Positions 9,553-17,306 of a DNA stretch of 64,000 nt are shown one piece after another (position 1 is the stretch's first letter; the number at the start of each line of letters is the position of its first letter). The notes beneath the pieces were generated by a model. That model saw only the letters and a list, made by a program, of their open reading frames with translations. It did not search any database and was not told the DNA's origin. Origin of the DNA: Prosthecobacter sp. (lineage in GTDB: Bacteria; Verrucomicrobiota; Verrucomicrobiia; Verrucomicrobiales; Verrucomicrobiaceae); NCBI RefSeq assembly GCF_014879935.1, contig NZ_JACSRD010000169.1, forward strand, positions 62,001-126,000. Direction: 5' to 3'. The translations under genes and the position numbers were made by a program.

Positions 9553-11031
9553 ATGAGAATCCTTTCCAACCTATTGTCATGCCTGTTGACCGGCGTCACT
9601 GCCTTCGCAGCCCCGCCTCCGAACATTGTCCTGATCAACATCGACGACCTTGGCTATGCGGACATCAGCCCCTTTGGCGGGAAGGTGCCCACCCCACAGC
9701 TTGATCGCATGGCGAAGGAGGGCATGAAGCTGACCAGCCACTATGCGGCACCCGTTTGCTCCCCTTCACGGGCGGCCATGATGACCGGCTGCTACCCTAA
9801 ACGCGTCCTCCCCATCCCTGGCGTGCTGTTTCCATCGTCGGCCGTGGGTTTGAGCCCGGCCCAAACCACCGTGGCCGAAGTGTTGAAAGACGCGGGCTAT
9901 GCGACCGCCTGCGTTGGCAAGTGGCACCTCGGCGATCAGCCGGAGTTTCTCCCCACCAGTCAGGGCTTTGACCACTATTTCGGCATTCCCTACTCGAACG
10001 ACATGGGTCCCCGGCAGGAGGGCTCGAAAAGCAATCCCGACAAGCCGGTACCTCCGGAAAAGGACGTCGCATCCAAGGGCATCGATCCAAAGAACTACGG
10101 CGGCGATGAAACTGGCCTCAAAGGGGCCTCGCAACCGCCCCTCCCGCTCATTGACGACCAAAACGTCGTCGAACGCGTCAAAGCCGCCCAGCAGCACACC
10201 TTCACCCGCCGATACACCGAGCGGGCGGTGAAATTCATCCGCGAGCATCGATCCGGGCCTTTCTTCCTCTACCTCCCGCACAACGCCGTGCATTTCCCGC
10301 TCTACCCGCATCACGATTACATGGGCAAATCCGGCCTAGGCCTTCAAAAGGACTGGGTCCTGGAGGTCGATTGGTCCGTCGGAAGGGTGCTCGACACGCT
10401 GCGCGAGCTGAAGCTCGACTCCAACACGCTCGTCATTTTCACCAGCGACAACGGCGGGCCGCTCAACCAAAACGCGGACAACACCCCGCTCCGCGGCGGC
10501 AAAGGCAGCACACTGGAAGGCGGCATCCGCGTCTGCACCATCGCTTGGTGGCCCGGAAAGATCGCCGCCGGCTCCGAAACACAGGCCGTCACCGCTCACA
10601 TGGACTGGCTGCCCACGTTTGGTGCTCTGGCGGGCTCGAAGACTGCGGCCGGACTGAAACTCGACGGCAAGGACATCTCCCCCGTTCTCCTCGGCGAAAA
10701 AGGTGCCGTCGGTCACGACGTGTTCCACTACTACCGCGGGTTTGACCTCCAGGCGGTCCGCAGCGGCCCGTGGAAGCTCCACTTGGCGAAAAACGAGCTC
10801 TACAACCTCGATTCCGACATTGGTGAAGCTCAAAACGTTGCCGCTGATCATGCGGACATTGTCGCGCAGCTTCTGAAGCATGCGGAAGCCATGCAAGCCG
10901 ATCTCGGTGACAAAACGAAGGACGCCCCCGGCGTTCGTGCGCTTGGCCGCGTCGAAAACCCGCTGCCACTCATCAGCCACGACGGCACGGTCCGTGCGGG
11001 CTTCAACAAAATCGCCAAAACTCTCCCGTGA
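9553..11031 (+). CDS. Secreted sulfatase (formylglycine-dependent)
   Basis: This encodes 492 residues from ATG 9553, chosen because it opens directly with a signal peptide (MRILSNLLSCLLTG, Ala-rich cleavage region near residue 20); an upstream in-frame extension adds only non-signal sequence. The family hydrolyses sulfate esters, usually on polysaccharides, in the periplasm or outside the cell. Visible landmarks are the metal-binding IDDLGYAD (Asp31/32), the CSPSR motif at 69-73 whose Cys is converted to formylglycine, GKWHLG at 122-127 and the TSDNGGP metal site in the second half. Length fits an arylsulfatase/GalNAc-6-sulfatase-like enzyme. It overlaps the next gene by 4 bp (GTGA), so the two are probably translationally coupled. 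Substrate cannot be read from sequence; no maturase is in the window. Confidence 0.93.
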   Translation: MRILSNLLSCLLTGVTAFAAPPPNIVLINIDDLGYADISPFGGKVPTPQLDRMAKEGMKLTSHYAAPVCSPSRAAMMTGCYPKRVLPIPGVLFPSSAVGLSPAQTTVAEVLKDAGYATACVGKWHLGDQPEFLPTSQGFDHYFGIPYSNDMGPRQEGSKSNPDKPVPPEKDVASKGIDPKNYGGDETGLKGASQPPLPLIDDQNVVERVKAAQQHTFTRRYTERAVKFIREHRSGPFFLYLPHNAVHFPLYPHHDYMGKSGLGLQKDWVLEVDWSVGRVLDTLRELKLDSNTLVIFTSDNGGPLNQNADNTPLRGGKGSTLEGGIRVCTIAWWPGKIAAGSETQAVTAHMDWLPTFGALAGSKTAAGLKLDGKDISPVLLGEKGAVGHDVFHYYRGFDLQAVRSGPWKLHLAKNELYNLDSDIGEAQNVAADHADIVAQLLKHAEAMQADLGDKTKDAPGVRALGRVENPLPLISHDGTVRAGFNKIAKTLP

Positions 11032-11612
11032 AACACCTCCTGTTCCTCCTCGCCGTCACTTCCGCCTTCGCAGCCGACGCCCCGCTGCTCAAAGACGACT
11101 TCTCCGCGCCGAAGCTCGAGAATCGCCGCGCCTCACGTGGGGATTGGACATTCGCCGACAACACCGCCACCTGCACTCAGGACGACGAACTCTACAAAAA
11201 GAACAAGGATCACGGGCCGATCCTTTTCTACGATCTGGCTTACACCGACGCGGCGATTCGTTTCGCCATGAAGCCGGACGCGGCCACCAAGTCGATTGTC
11301 TTCACCGCCAATGGGGAGGACGGGCATGTCTTCCGCATCGTCTTCAGCCTGGCCGGTGCCGGTGTCCGGGCCTTCCCACCAGATGAAAAGGACCACAAGT
11401 CCATCGCGCTCGGGAATGAGCCCGCTCTCAAGCTCAAACCGGACGCCTGGACGCCGGTCAGCGTCGAACTGCGCGGCTCCAAGGCCACGCTCAAGATCGG
11501 CGACTTCACCAAAACCTACGAACACGCCTCCATCGCCCGCCCGAAGACCAATCTCAGCATCGGCTTCGCCTTCGGCACCGTCAGCGTGAAGGATTTGGTC
11601 GTGGAGAAATGA
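11028..11612 (+). CDS. Exported lectin-like beta-sandwich protein coupled to the sulfatase
   Basis: This encodes 194 residues starting at GTG 11028, inside the sulfatase stop (GTGA overlap). Residues 1-16 are a signal peptide (MKHLLFLLAVTSAFA). The body alternates short beta strands (DDFSAP, GDWTF, ILFYDL, AIRFAMK, FRIVFSL, WTPVSVELRG, ATLKIGDF, NLSIGFAFG, VSVKDLVVEK), as in concanavalin-A-like/DUF1080-type domains that bind or cleave carbohydrates. No catalytic motif is recognisable. The second sulfatase in this window (62269-64000) has a comparable domain fused at its C-terminus, which suggests that this protein is a detached accessory domain of the sulfatase. That relation is inferred from layout and strand pattern, not from an alignment. 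Confidence 0.7.
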   Translation: MKHLLFLLAVTSAFAADAPLLKDDFSAPKLENRRASRGDWTFADNTATCTQDDELYKKNKDHGPILFYDLAYTDAAIRFAMKPDAATKSIVFTANGEDGHVFRIVFSLAGAGVRAFPPDEKDHKSIALGNEPALKLKPDAWTPVSVELRGSKATLKIGDFTKTYEHASIARPKTNLSIGFAFGTVSVKDLVVEK

Positions 11613-11703
11613 TACGGAGTGCAGACGCCCTCATCCGCCTCCAGTCCTTCCAACACACCTGCCAAAGCACCGGGAAATTTCGTGTTCGCGCAGGCGCTTT
11701 TTT

Positions 11704-11965
11704 CAAACCCAACGGGTTTGCGTCATACAGCCCAAGGGTGCCGAGCCTCAGCGAGGCTCCCTTGGGATTCTCGCACCCATTTTCATTCCAACGTCATCGG
11801 ACCGCAACGCGGTCCCGTCAGACGTCGTCACGTCGCAGGCCCGTTCGAGTGACGGAACCTCGTTGAGGTTCATGAACAGACACGAGATTGCCCACACATC
11901 ACCCCAGGGAGCACTCGCCAAGGCTCGGCACCCTGGGGCTGACTTACGGAAGGCCGTTGGCCTTC
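11704..11965. repeat. Array of six hairpins with mirror-image layout (interspersed palindromic element)
   Basis: Six hairpins fill the gap after the lectin-like gene. Four are short: CAAACCC-AAC-GGGTTTG (11704-11720), GGACCGC-AAC-GCGGTCC (11799-11815), GAACCTC-GTT-GAGGTTC (11855-11871) and GAAGGCC-GTT-GGCCTTC (11949-11965). Two are long: CCCAAGGG...CCCTTGGG (11731-11766) and CCCCAGGG...CCCTGGGG (11902-11938). The two left short hairpins have AAC loops and the two right ones GTT loops, so the whole array is roughly a mirror image about position 11835. From memory, similar CCCAGGG-hairpin elements recur in planctomycete and verrucomicrobial genomes. No gene is supported between 11613 and 11980. 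Confidence 0.75.
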
Positions 11966-11980
11966 AATCCTGCATGCGAT

Positions 11981-12445
11981 TTAAATCCCACCCAGCTTGC
12001 AGATGCGCTCCCAGTGCTTCGGCTCCACGGGCGTGATGGAAAGCCGATTCCCACGACGCAGGATGAGCATGTCAGCCAGCTTTTCGTCCGCACGCAGCAT
12101 GTCCAGCGTGACGAAGGTCTTGAAGTCCGCCTCCCACTTCACATCCACCATCAGCCAGCGCGGTTCCTCCCGCTTGCTGCCTTTGTCGAAGTACTCCGAC
12201 GACGGATCGAACTGCGTCGGATCAGGATAGGCCTCCTTCACGATCTTGCACACGCCCGCGATGCCCGGCACCTCGCAACTGGAGTGATAGAAGAAACCGA
12301 GATCCCCCACGGCCATCTCATCCCGCATCATGTTGCGCACCTGATAATTCCGCACGCCGTTCCACGGCTCCGTCTTCTTCGGTCGCGACTTGAGATCGGC
12401 GAAGGAGAACACGTCAGGTTCGGATTTGAGCAGCCAGTGGTTCAT
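11981..12445 (-). CDS. EVE domain protein
   Basis: This encodes 154 residues. The N-terminus MNHWLLKSEPDVFSFADL and the later WNGVRNYQVRNMMRDEM and GDLGFFYHSS segments are hallmark sequence of the EVE (YTH-related, thymocyte-nuclear-protein-1-like) family, a small PUA-like fold thought to bind modified bases in DNA or RNA. The protein is a complete single domain ending RRGNRLSITPVEPKHWERI. It lies 21 bp downstream of the D-threonine-aldolase-like gene on the same strand, so the two are probably co-transcribed, although no functional link is obvious. Confidence 0.93.
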   Translation of the reverse strand: MNHWLLKSEPDVFSFADLKSRPKKTEPWNGVRNYQVRNMMRDEMAVGDLGFFYHSSCEVPGIAGVCKIVKEAYPDPTQFDPSSEYFDKGSKREEPRWLMVDVKWEADFKTFVTLDMLRADEKLADMLILRRGNRLSITPVEPKHWERICKLGGI

Positions 12446-12466
12446 GAAGCGCGTTTTGTGGGCGTT

Positions 12467-13579
12467 TTAGACCGTGATCAGCCGGTTCCGGGCCGTGATC
12501 GGCCAGCGTTCGGTCGTTTTGCCGCCGGAGATGACGTAGGCTTCGCCGTGCATCGAAACGGTCGGGCAGACGTGACGCGGGATGCCGTGCAGGGCCTGGC
12601 CGATGACAAATTCGTGCGCACGCTCGGTTTCGAGCACGAGATGCTCCTCGCTCTGCATCACGGCGGTGGCATCCGGCAGTTCGATGAAGCGGACGCGTGG
12701 GTGCGGATTCTCCGGCGCGACGGATTTGTGCCCGAGGTCGAGGGTGATCCGGTTTTTGCCCGGCTTGCTGATCACACGGGCCAGCAGGACAGCGGCGGGC
12801 TGGAAGGGCAGGTCGCCGGGATACTTGTCCCCGTAACCGAAATCCCACAGCACCGTGGTTCCCGGGCTGAGCGTGCGGTCGGCGTAACCGGCATGAATGC
12901 CGAAGGTGGGTGATCCGCCGGCGACGAGTTCCTTCACCACGATGCCTTCGCCCTGAAGGCGGCAGCGAAACTGCACCACGGCCTCGAATGCGGCATCGCA
13001 GCGCTCGCGACGCACGTCGAGGCTCTCATCGTGAATGTGGCCATCGTAGGCATGCAGCCCGCGGAATTGCAGCATCGGCGTGTCCTTCATGACATGCGCC
13101 AGGACGGCTGCCTCGTCTCCTGGCACGATGCCAGTGCGGCTCATCCCGCAGTCGAGCTCCAGGAAGACCCCCAGCGTGACCTGGTGCTGCTGGGCGGCGG
13201 AGGCTAGAAAGCGGATCGTCTCCTCCGCATCGGCGATGCTGGAGAACTGCGTTTCGGGAAACTTCTGCGCCAGCTCGGCCAGCCGGTGCGCATTGATGCC
13301 GACACAGGGCATCGCCAGCAGCACATCGGTGGCCCCGACGGCGGCGCACATCTCCGCCTCGGCGATGGTGGAGGCCTTGAACCGCGTGATTCCCATCTCG
13401 ATCTGCATCGCGATGATTTCGGCGCACTTGTGCGTCTTCACATGCGGGCGCAGGCGTTTCGCATCGCCTGCGATCTGGATCATGAGCCGCAGGTTGTGCT
13501 CGATACGGCTGCGATAGAACAGCAGCGCGGGGGACGGGATGTCAGCTTCGTTGTCGATGTGGAACCAGGCGGGATGCAT
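12467..13579 (-). CDS. D-threonine aldolase / D-serine dehydratase-like PLP enzyme
   Basis: This encodes 370 residues from ATG 13579; in-frame ATG 13600 and TTG 13612 would add 7-11 residues, and no clear Shine-Dalgarno sequence decides between them. The family is fold-type III (alanine-racemase-like) and acts on D-amino acids such as D-threonine or D-serine in the cytoplasm, using PLP and a divalent metal. The PLP lysine sits in RPHVKTHK (Lys48 in this numbering). The barrel continues with MPCVGINA, ELDCGMSRTG, GLHAYDGHIH and ELVAGGSPTF, and ends with the C-terminal beta-domain signature HVCPTVSMHGEAYVI that carries the metal-binding His and Cys. The exact substrate is not determined. Confidence 0.88.
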   Translation of the reverse strand: MHPAWFHIDNEADIPSPALLFYRSRIEHNLRLMIQIAGDAKRLRPHVKTHKCAEIIAMQIEMGITRFKASTIAEAEMCAAVGATDVLLAMPCVGINAHRLAELAQKFPETQFSSIADAEETIRFLASAAQQHQVTLGVFLELDCGMSRTGIVPGDEAAVLAHVMKDTPMLQFRGLHAYDGHIHDESLDVRRERCDAAFEAVVQFRCRLQGEGIVVKELVAGGSPTFGIHAGYADRTLSPGTTVLWDFGYGDKYPGDLPFQPAAVLLARVISKPGKNRITLDLGHKSVAPENPHPRVRFIELPDATAVMQSEEHLVLETERAHEFVIGQALHGIPRHVCPTVSMHGEAYVISGGKTTERWPITARNRLITV

Positions 13580-13651
13580 GTCGCATCGTGGCAAGAGCAT
13601 CGCCACGGTCAAATCCGCGCCTCAATCAGTCTGTATTTCAGCAAACCACGA

Positions 13652-13789
13652 TCAGCCGTTCTTCGGCTGCCAGTCGCCTTCGCGGTAGTCGAGCTGCTCT
13701 TTGTCATCGTGTTCCAGTCGCACCGGCTGGAAACCCGAACAACTGGACAGCAGGCAGGAGGCAGCCAGGAAGAGCAAGATCGTTTTCAT
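13652..13789 (-). CDS. Small lipoprotein (45 aa)
   Basis: This is a 45-residue minus-strand frame beginning MKTILLFLAASCLLSSCSGF. It has a charged n-region, a hydrophobic core and a lipobox LSSC, so the mature peptide would be only about 29 residues (acidic, ending REGDWQPKNG) attached to lipid. Earlier in-frame starts extend it to 68 residues but bury the signal sequence. Nothing homologous is recognised. It precedes the D-threonine-aldolase-like gene on the same strand and could share its transcript. Tiny lipoproteins with just a signal and a short tail are common in this phylum. Confidence 0.6.
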   Translation of the reverse strand: MKTILLFLAASCLLSSCSGFQPVRLEHDDKEQLDYREGDWQPKNG

Positions 13790-13934
13790 GAGCAGTGAAG
13801 GGCGGTTGACCGGCCGAAGATGACCCCTCCAGCCCTCGCGGCAAGCAGACAATCTCAACGCCAGGTAAATTCACCGCCCCCGCCGACGTCGGAGCCTTGA
13901 CCAACGCCCCGCCAACCTTCAGCATCGCCGCCTC

Positions 13935-15083
13935 ATGAACCGCTCCACGCTTTCATTCGTCTTCGCCGCCCTCACGACCACCGCCATCGCCGGGGAGAAC
14001 TTCCTGGTCTATTTCGGCACGAACACGAACGCCAAAAACGGCAGCAAGGGCATCTACGTCGCCCGTTTCAACTCCGCTTCCGGCGAACTGACGCAGCCCG
14101 AACTCGCCGCCGAGGCCGGCAATCCGGGCTTCCTCGCCATCCATCCGTCGAAGAAGTATCTCTACGCCATCGGTGACGTGAGCCTGCCGGACGGCAAGAA
14201 AGGCGGCGGCATCAGTTCCTTCGGCATCGACCTCAAATCCGGCAAGCTGACGCCGATCAATCAGGCCAGCGCCGTCGGTGCAGGTCCTTGCCACGTGAAC
14301 GTGGACAAAACCGGCCAGATGGCTGCCCTGGCGAACTACGGCAGCGGCAGCGTCGCCTCCTACGCCATCAAGGCCGACGGCTCGGTCTCTGAAGCGGCCA
14401 GTTTCATCCAGCATGAGGGCTCCAGCGTCGATCCGAAGCGCCAGACCGGCCCGCACGCGCATTCGGTCAATTTCAGCCCGGACAACCGCTTCGCCTTCGC
14501 CTGTGACCTCGGTTTGGACAAGGTGCTGATCTACAAGGTCGATCCGGCCACGGGCAAAATGACGCCAAACGAGCCTGCCTTTGCCAAAACACCCGCTGGC
14601 GGCGGCCCGCGTCACCTCGCCTTCCACCCGAGCGGCAAGTACGTCTTCGTGAACAATGAAATGGGCATGTCGGAGACCGTCTTCGCCTATGACGCGGAAA
14701 AAGGCGCCCTGACCGAGATCGAAACCGTCTCCACCTTGCCCGAGGCTGACCGCGGCAAGCCTGGCTTCAGCACCGCCGAAAGCCTCGCGCATCCCAACGG
14801 CCGCGTCGTCTATGTCTCCAACCGCACGCACGACACCATCGCCGTCTTCACCTGCGATCCTGCCACCGGAAAGCTGACGCTCATCCAGAACGTGCCGGTG
14901 GAAGGCCAGATCCCACGCAACATCTGCCTGGACCCGACCGGCAAATGGCTCATCGCCGCCCACCAGAACAGCGGCACCGCAGCCCTCTTCAAGGTCGATC
15001 AGGACAGCGGCAAGCTGACCTTCACCGGCACCAAGGTGAATGTCCCCGGCAGCATCTGCGTGCGGTTTTTGGCGTTGGATTGA
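13935..15083 (+). CDS. Exported lactonase, 6-phosphogluconolactonase-type beta-propeller
   Basis: This encodes 382 residues. Residues 1-19 are a signal peptide (MNRSTLSFVFAALTTTAIAG). The rest is a seven-bladed propeller of the Pgl/YbhE lactonase family, with blades marked by repeated DPATGKLT, FHPSGKYVFV, HPNGRVVYVSNR and LDPTGKWLIAA segments. Also characteristic are GPCHVNVDKTG, QTGPHAHSVNFSPD and PGSICVRFL at the end. Cytoplasmic family members hydrolyse 6-phosphogluconolactone. Here the signal peptide points to the periplasm, so the true substrate may be another sugar lactone. Transaldolase lies downstream on the same strand, separated by a repeat element. Confidence 0.88.
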   Translation: MNRSTLSFVFAALTTTAIAGENFLVYFGTNTNAKNGSKGIYVARFNSASGELTQPELAAEAGNPGFLAIHPSKKYLYAIGDVSLPDGKKGGGISSFGIDLKSGKLTPINQASAVGAGPCHVNVDKTGQMAALANYGSGSVASYAIKADGSVSEAASFIQHEGSSVDPKRQTGPHAHSVNFSPDNRFAFACDLGLDKVLIYKVDPATGKMTPNEPAFAKTPAGGGPRHLAFHPSGKYVFVNNEMGMSETVFAYDAEKGALTEIETVSTLPEADRGKPGFSTAESLAHPNGRVVYVSNRTHDTIAVFTCDPATGKLTLIQNVPVEGQIPRNICLDPTGKWLIAAHQNSGTAALFKVDQDSGKLTFTGTKVNVPGSICVRFLALD

Positions 15084-15129
15084 GATGGCGTAAGGCACCG
15101 CGGTTGCAGTCTTGATGACCCATGCGCCG

Positions 15130-15309
15130 CCCCTCACCCGACCTCCCCCCGAAGCAAACACTGAAGTATCCCCGATCAGCGGCGGGGAGAGGAGTTTCGC
15201 ATTCCAAACTCAATCTGGTCATCGGCAGCTCGAGAGCTGGCTCCCTCTCCTCGCCTCGGACAAGCTTTGCACCATGGTGACCTCCGGGGAGAGGGTCGGG
15301 GTGAGGGGT
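15130..15309. repeat. MITE-like element with nested inverted repeats
   Basis: This 180-bp element lies between the lactonase and transaldolase genes. The left end CCCCTCACCCGACCTCCCC (15130-15148) is the imperfect reverse complement of the right end GGGGAGAGGGTCGGGGTGAG (15287-15306). A second nested pair is GGCGGGGAGAGGAG (15181-15194) against CTCCCTCTCCTCGCC (15241-15255), and CAGCTC-GA-GAGCTG sits inside (15226-15239), so the whole can fold into one long hairpin. It carries no gene. The motif resembles the dispersed CCCTCACCCC/GGGGAGAGGG repeats seen in many bacterial genomes (recalled, not searched). The 331-bp gap 15084-15414 holds nothing else recognisable. Confidence 0.7.
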
Positions 15310-15414
15310 GTGAACCAAAACCACGAGGGCGAGTTTAGTTCTGGCGTGTGTCCGCATTCGCCATTGCACGCACCGCCTTTGCCCTTACTCTCCCGCCCCC
15401 AAAAAACCAAGACC

Positions 15415-16353
15415 ATGACCCAGCTCGATCAACTGAAGCAGCACACTGTGGTGGTCGCCGACACCGGCGACTTCGAAGCCATGAAGGCCTACAAGCCCCA
15501 GGACGCCACGACGAACCCCTCCCTCATCCTCCAGGCTGCCTCGAAGCCCGAGTACAAGGCCATTTTTGACAAAGCCGTGGCCGACGGCAAATCCGGCGGC
15601 GTGGACGCCGTGATGGATCAGCTCGTGGTCGCCTTTGGCCTCGAAATCCTCAAGATCGTGCCGGGTCGTGTTTCGACGGAAGTGGACGCCCGCCTCTCCT
15701 TTGACACGCAGGGCAACATCGAGAAGGCCCGCCACATCATCGCGATGTATGAAAAGGCCGGCATCTCTCGCGAGCGCATCCTGATCAAGATCGCCTCCAC
15801 CTGGGAAGGCATCAAGGCGGCGGAAGTCCTCCAGAAGGAAGGCATCAACTGCAATCTGACGCTCCTTTTCAGCCTCGCCCAGGCTGTGGCCTGCGCCGAA
15901 GGCGGCATCAAGCTCATCAGCCCCTTCGTCGGCCGCATTCTTGACTGGTTCAAGAAGAGCACCGGCAAGGACTACGCCCCCACCGAAGACCCGGGCGTGC
16001 AGTCCGTGACGCAGATCTACAACTACTACAAGCACTTCGGCTACAAGACCGAGGTCATGGGTGCCAGCTTCCGCAACAAAGGTGAGATCACCGAACTCTG
16101 CGGCTGCGACCTTCTGACCATCAGCCCCGCTTTGCTCGGCGAACTCGCCGGCAGCAGCGATCCGATCTCTCCGAAGCTGAACGCCGCCAACGCCGCCTCG
16201 CTGAAGATCGAGCGCATCGGCAGCGACGAGAAGACCTTCCGCTGGCTCTTCAACGAGGACGCCATGGCCGTGGACAAGACCGCCGAAGGCATCCGCAACT
16301 TCGCCAAGGACATCGTGAAGCTCGAAGCGCTGGTGAAGGCCGCGATCGGCTGA
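15415..16353 (+). CDS. tal: Transaldolase
   Basis: This encodes 312 residues from ATG 15415. Longer in-frame starts run back into the repeat element and are rejected. The enzyme moves a three-carbon dihydroxyacetone unit between sugar phosphates in the non-oxidative pentose phosphate pathway. The start [19 protein letters not shown], the [12 protein letters not shown] active-site loop (about 28-39), [12 protein letters not shown] (87-98) and the Schiff-base lysine in RILIKIAST (Lys125) match the TalB-type cytosolic class. [14 protein letters not shown] is the usual C-terminal signature. Length is typical (TalB about 317). Confidence 0.96.
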   Translation: MTQLDQLKQHTVVVADTGDFEAMKAYKPQDATTNPSLILQAASKPEYKAIFDKAVADGKSGGVDAVMDQLVVAFGLEILKIVPGRVSTEVDARLSFDTQGNIEKARHIIAMYEKAGISRERILIKIASTWEGIKAAEVLQKEGINCNLTLLFSLAQAVACAEGGIKLISPFVGRILDWFKKSTGKDYAPTEDPGVQSVTQIYNYYKHFGYKTEVMGASFRNKGEITELCGCDLLTISPALLGELAGSSDPISPKLNAANAASLKIERIGSDEKTFRWLFNEDAMAVDKTAEGIRNFAKDIVKLEALVKAAIG

Positions 16354-16362
16354 GCCGAAGCC

Positions 16363-16450
16363 GGATGAATGGATGGCTGGATGATTGGATGGATGCCTGA
16401 ACCAAGCTTCGCGGCTTCATCCATTCATCCAACAATCCACCCATCCATCA
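16363..16450. repeat. GGAT-rich inverted repeat
   Basis: The gap between tal and hisF is an inverted repeat of GGAT-type units. GGATGAATGGATG (16363-16375) is the exact reverse complement of CATCCATTCATCC (16418-16430), flanked by further GGATGGATG and CCACCCATCCATC copies. It forms a long imperfect hairpin around an AAGCTT-containing loop and could act as a terminator-like or dispersed simple repeat. It has no T-tract and no gene. Confidence 0.65.
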
Positions 16451-16462
16451 ATTCCCCCGCTC

Positions 16463-17227
16463 ATGCTCACCAAACGCATCATCCCCTGCCTCGACGTGAA
16501 GGAAGGACGTGTCGTCAAAGGCACGAAATTCCTGCAGCTGCGTGACGCGGGCGATCCGGTGGAGTGTGCGCAGGTTTACAATGCCCAGGGAGCCGATGAA
16601 CTCGTCTTCCTCGACATCACCGCGAGTCATGAGGAGCGCAAGACGATGGTCGATGTCGTGGAGCGCACCGCCGCGAGCTGCTTCATGCCCCTGACCGTCG
16701 GTGGCGGCATCCGCACCGTCGCCGACATGCGCGAAATGCTGCTCGCCGGAGCGGACAAGGTCGGCATCAACACTGCGGCGGTCAAAACGCCGCATGTCAT
16801 CGACGAAGCCGCCGAAGCCTTCGGTTGTCAGTGCCTTGTCGTCGCGATCGATGCGAAACGGAACGAAAAAGGCTCGTGGACGGTGTACACGCACGGCGGG
16901 CGCAATCCGACCGAGCTCGACGCCGTCGAATGGGCCGCCGAAGTCTGTAAACGCGGCGCGGGTGAGATCCTGCTGACCAGCATGGACGCCGATGGCACAA
17001 AAAATGGCTACGACATCGCTTTGACCCGTGCCGTGAGCGAAGCCGTGACGATCCCCGTCATCGCCAGTGGTGGCGCAGGCAAAGTGGACCACATGGTCGA
17101 TGTCCTGCGCGATGGCAAAGCCGACGCCGTGCTCGCGGCGAGCATCTTCCACTTCGGCGAATACACCGTGGGCGATGTGAAGCGCTTCCTCGGTGAGCAC
17201 GGCGTGCCCGTGCGCATGCTGGCTTGA
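16463..17227 (+). CDS. hisF: Imidazole glycerol phosphate synthase subunit HisF
   Basis: This encodes 254 residues from ATG 16463, placed by the canonical start [20 protein letters not shown]. HisF is the cyclase half of the HisFH enzyme: it uses ammonia from HisH to convert PRFAR into imidazole glycerol phosphate and AICAR in histidine synthesis. Catalytic Asp11 (PCLDV) and Asp130 (VVAIDAKR) are both present, as are the phosphate-binding GGGIR (80-84) and SGGAGK loops and [14 protein letters not shown]. Family length is about 253. No hisH or other his gene is adjacent, so the pathway genes are dispersed in this genome. Confidence 0.97.
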   Translation: MLTKRIIPCLDVKEGRVVKGTKFLQLRDAGDPVECAQVYNAQGADELVFLDITASHEERKTMVDVVERTAASCFMPLTVGGGIRTVADMREMLLAGADKVGINTAAVKTPHVIDEAAEAFGCQCLVVAIDAKRNEKGSWTVYTHGGRNPTELDAVEWAAEVCKRGAGEILLTSMDADGTKNGYDIALTRAVSEAVTIPVIASGGAGKVDHMVDVLRDGKADAVLAASIFHFGEYTVGDVKRFLGEHGVPVRMLA

Positions 17228-17306
17228 GGCAGCCGGGCGCCATCCGTGCTGCGAAGCTCCCTTGCAACCCCGGCCCATGTGCGGACGTTTGCCTTTTGAC
17301 ACCCTC

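Noticed and set aside
13953-15161. 402-codon minus-strand frame opposite the lactonase gene
   Set aside because: The lactonase on the plus strand has a signal peptide and propeller motifs; the opposing frame has neither.
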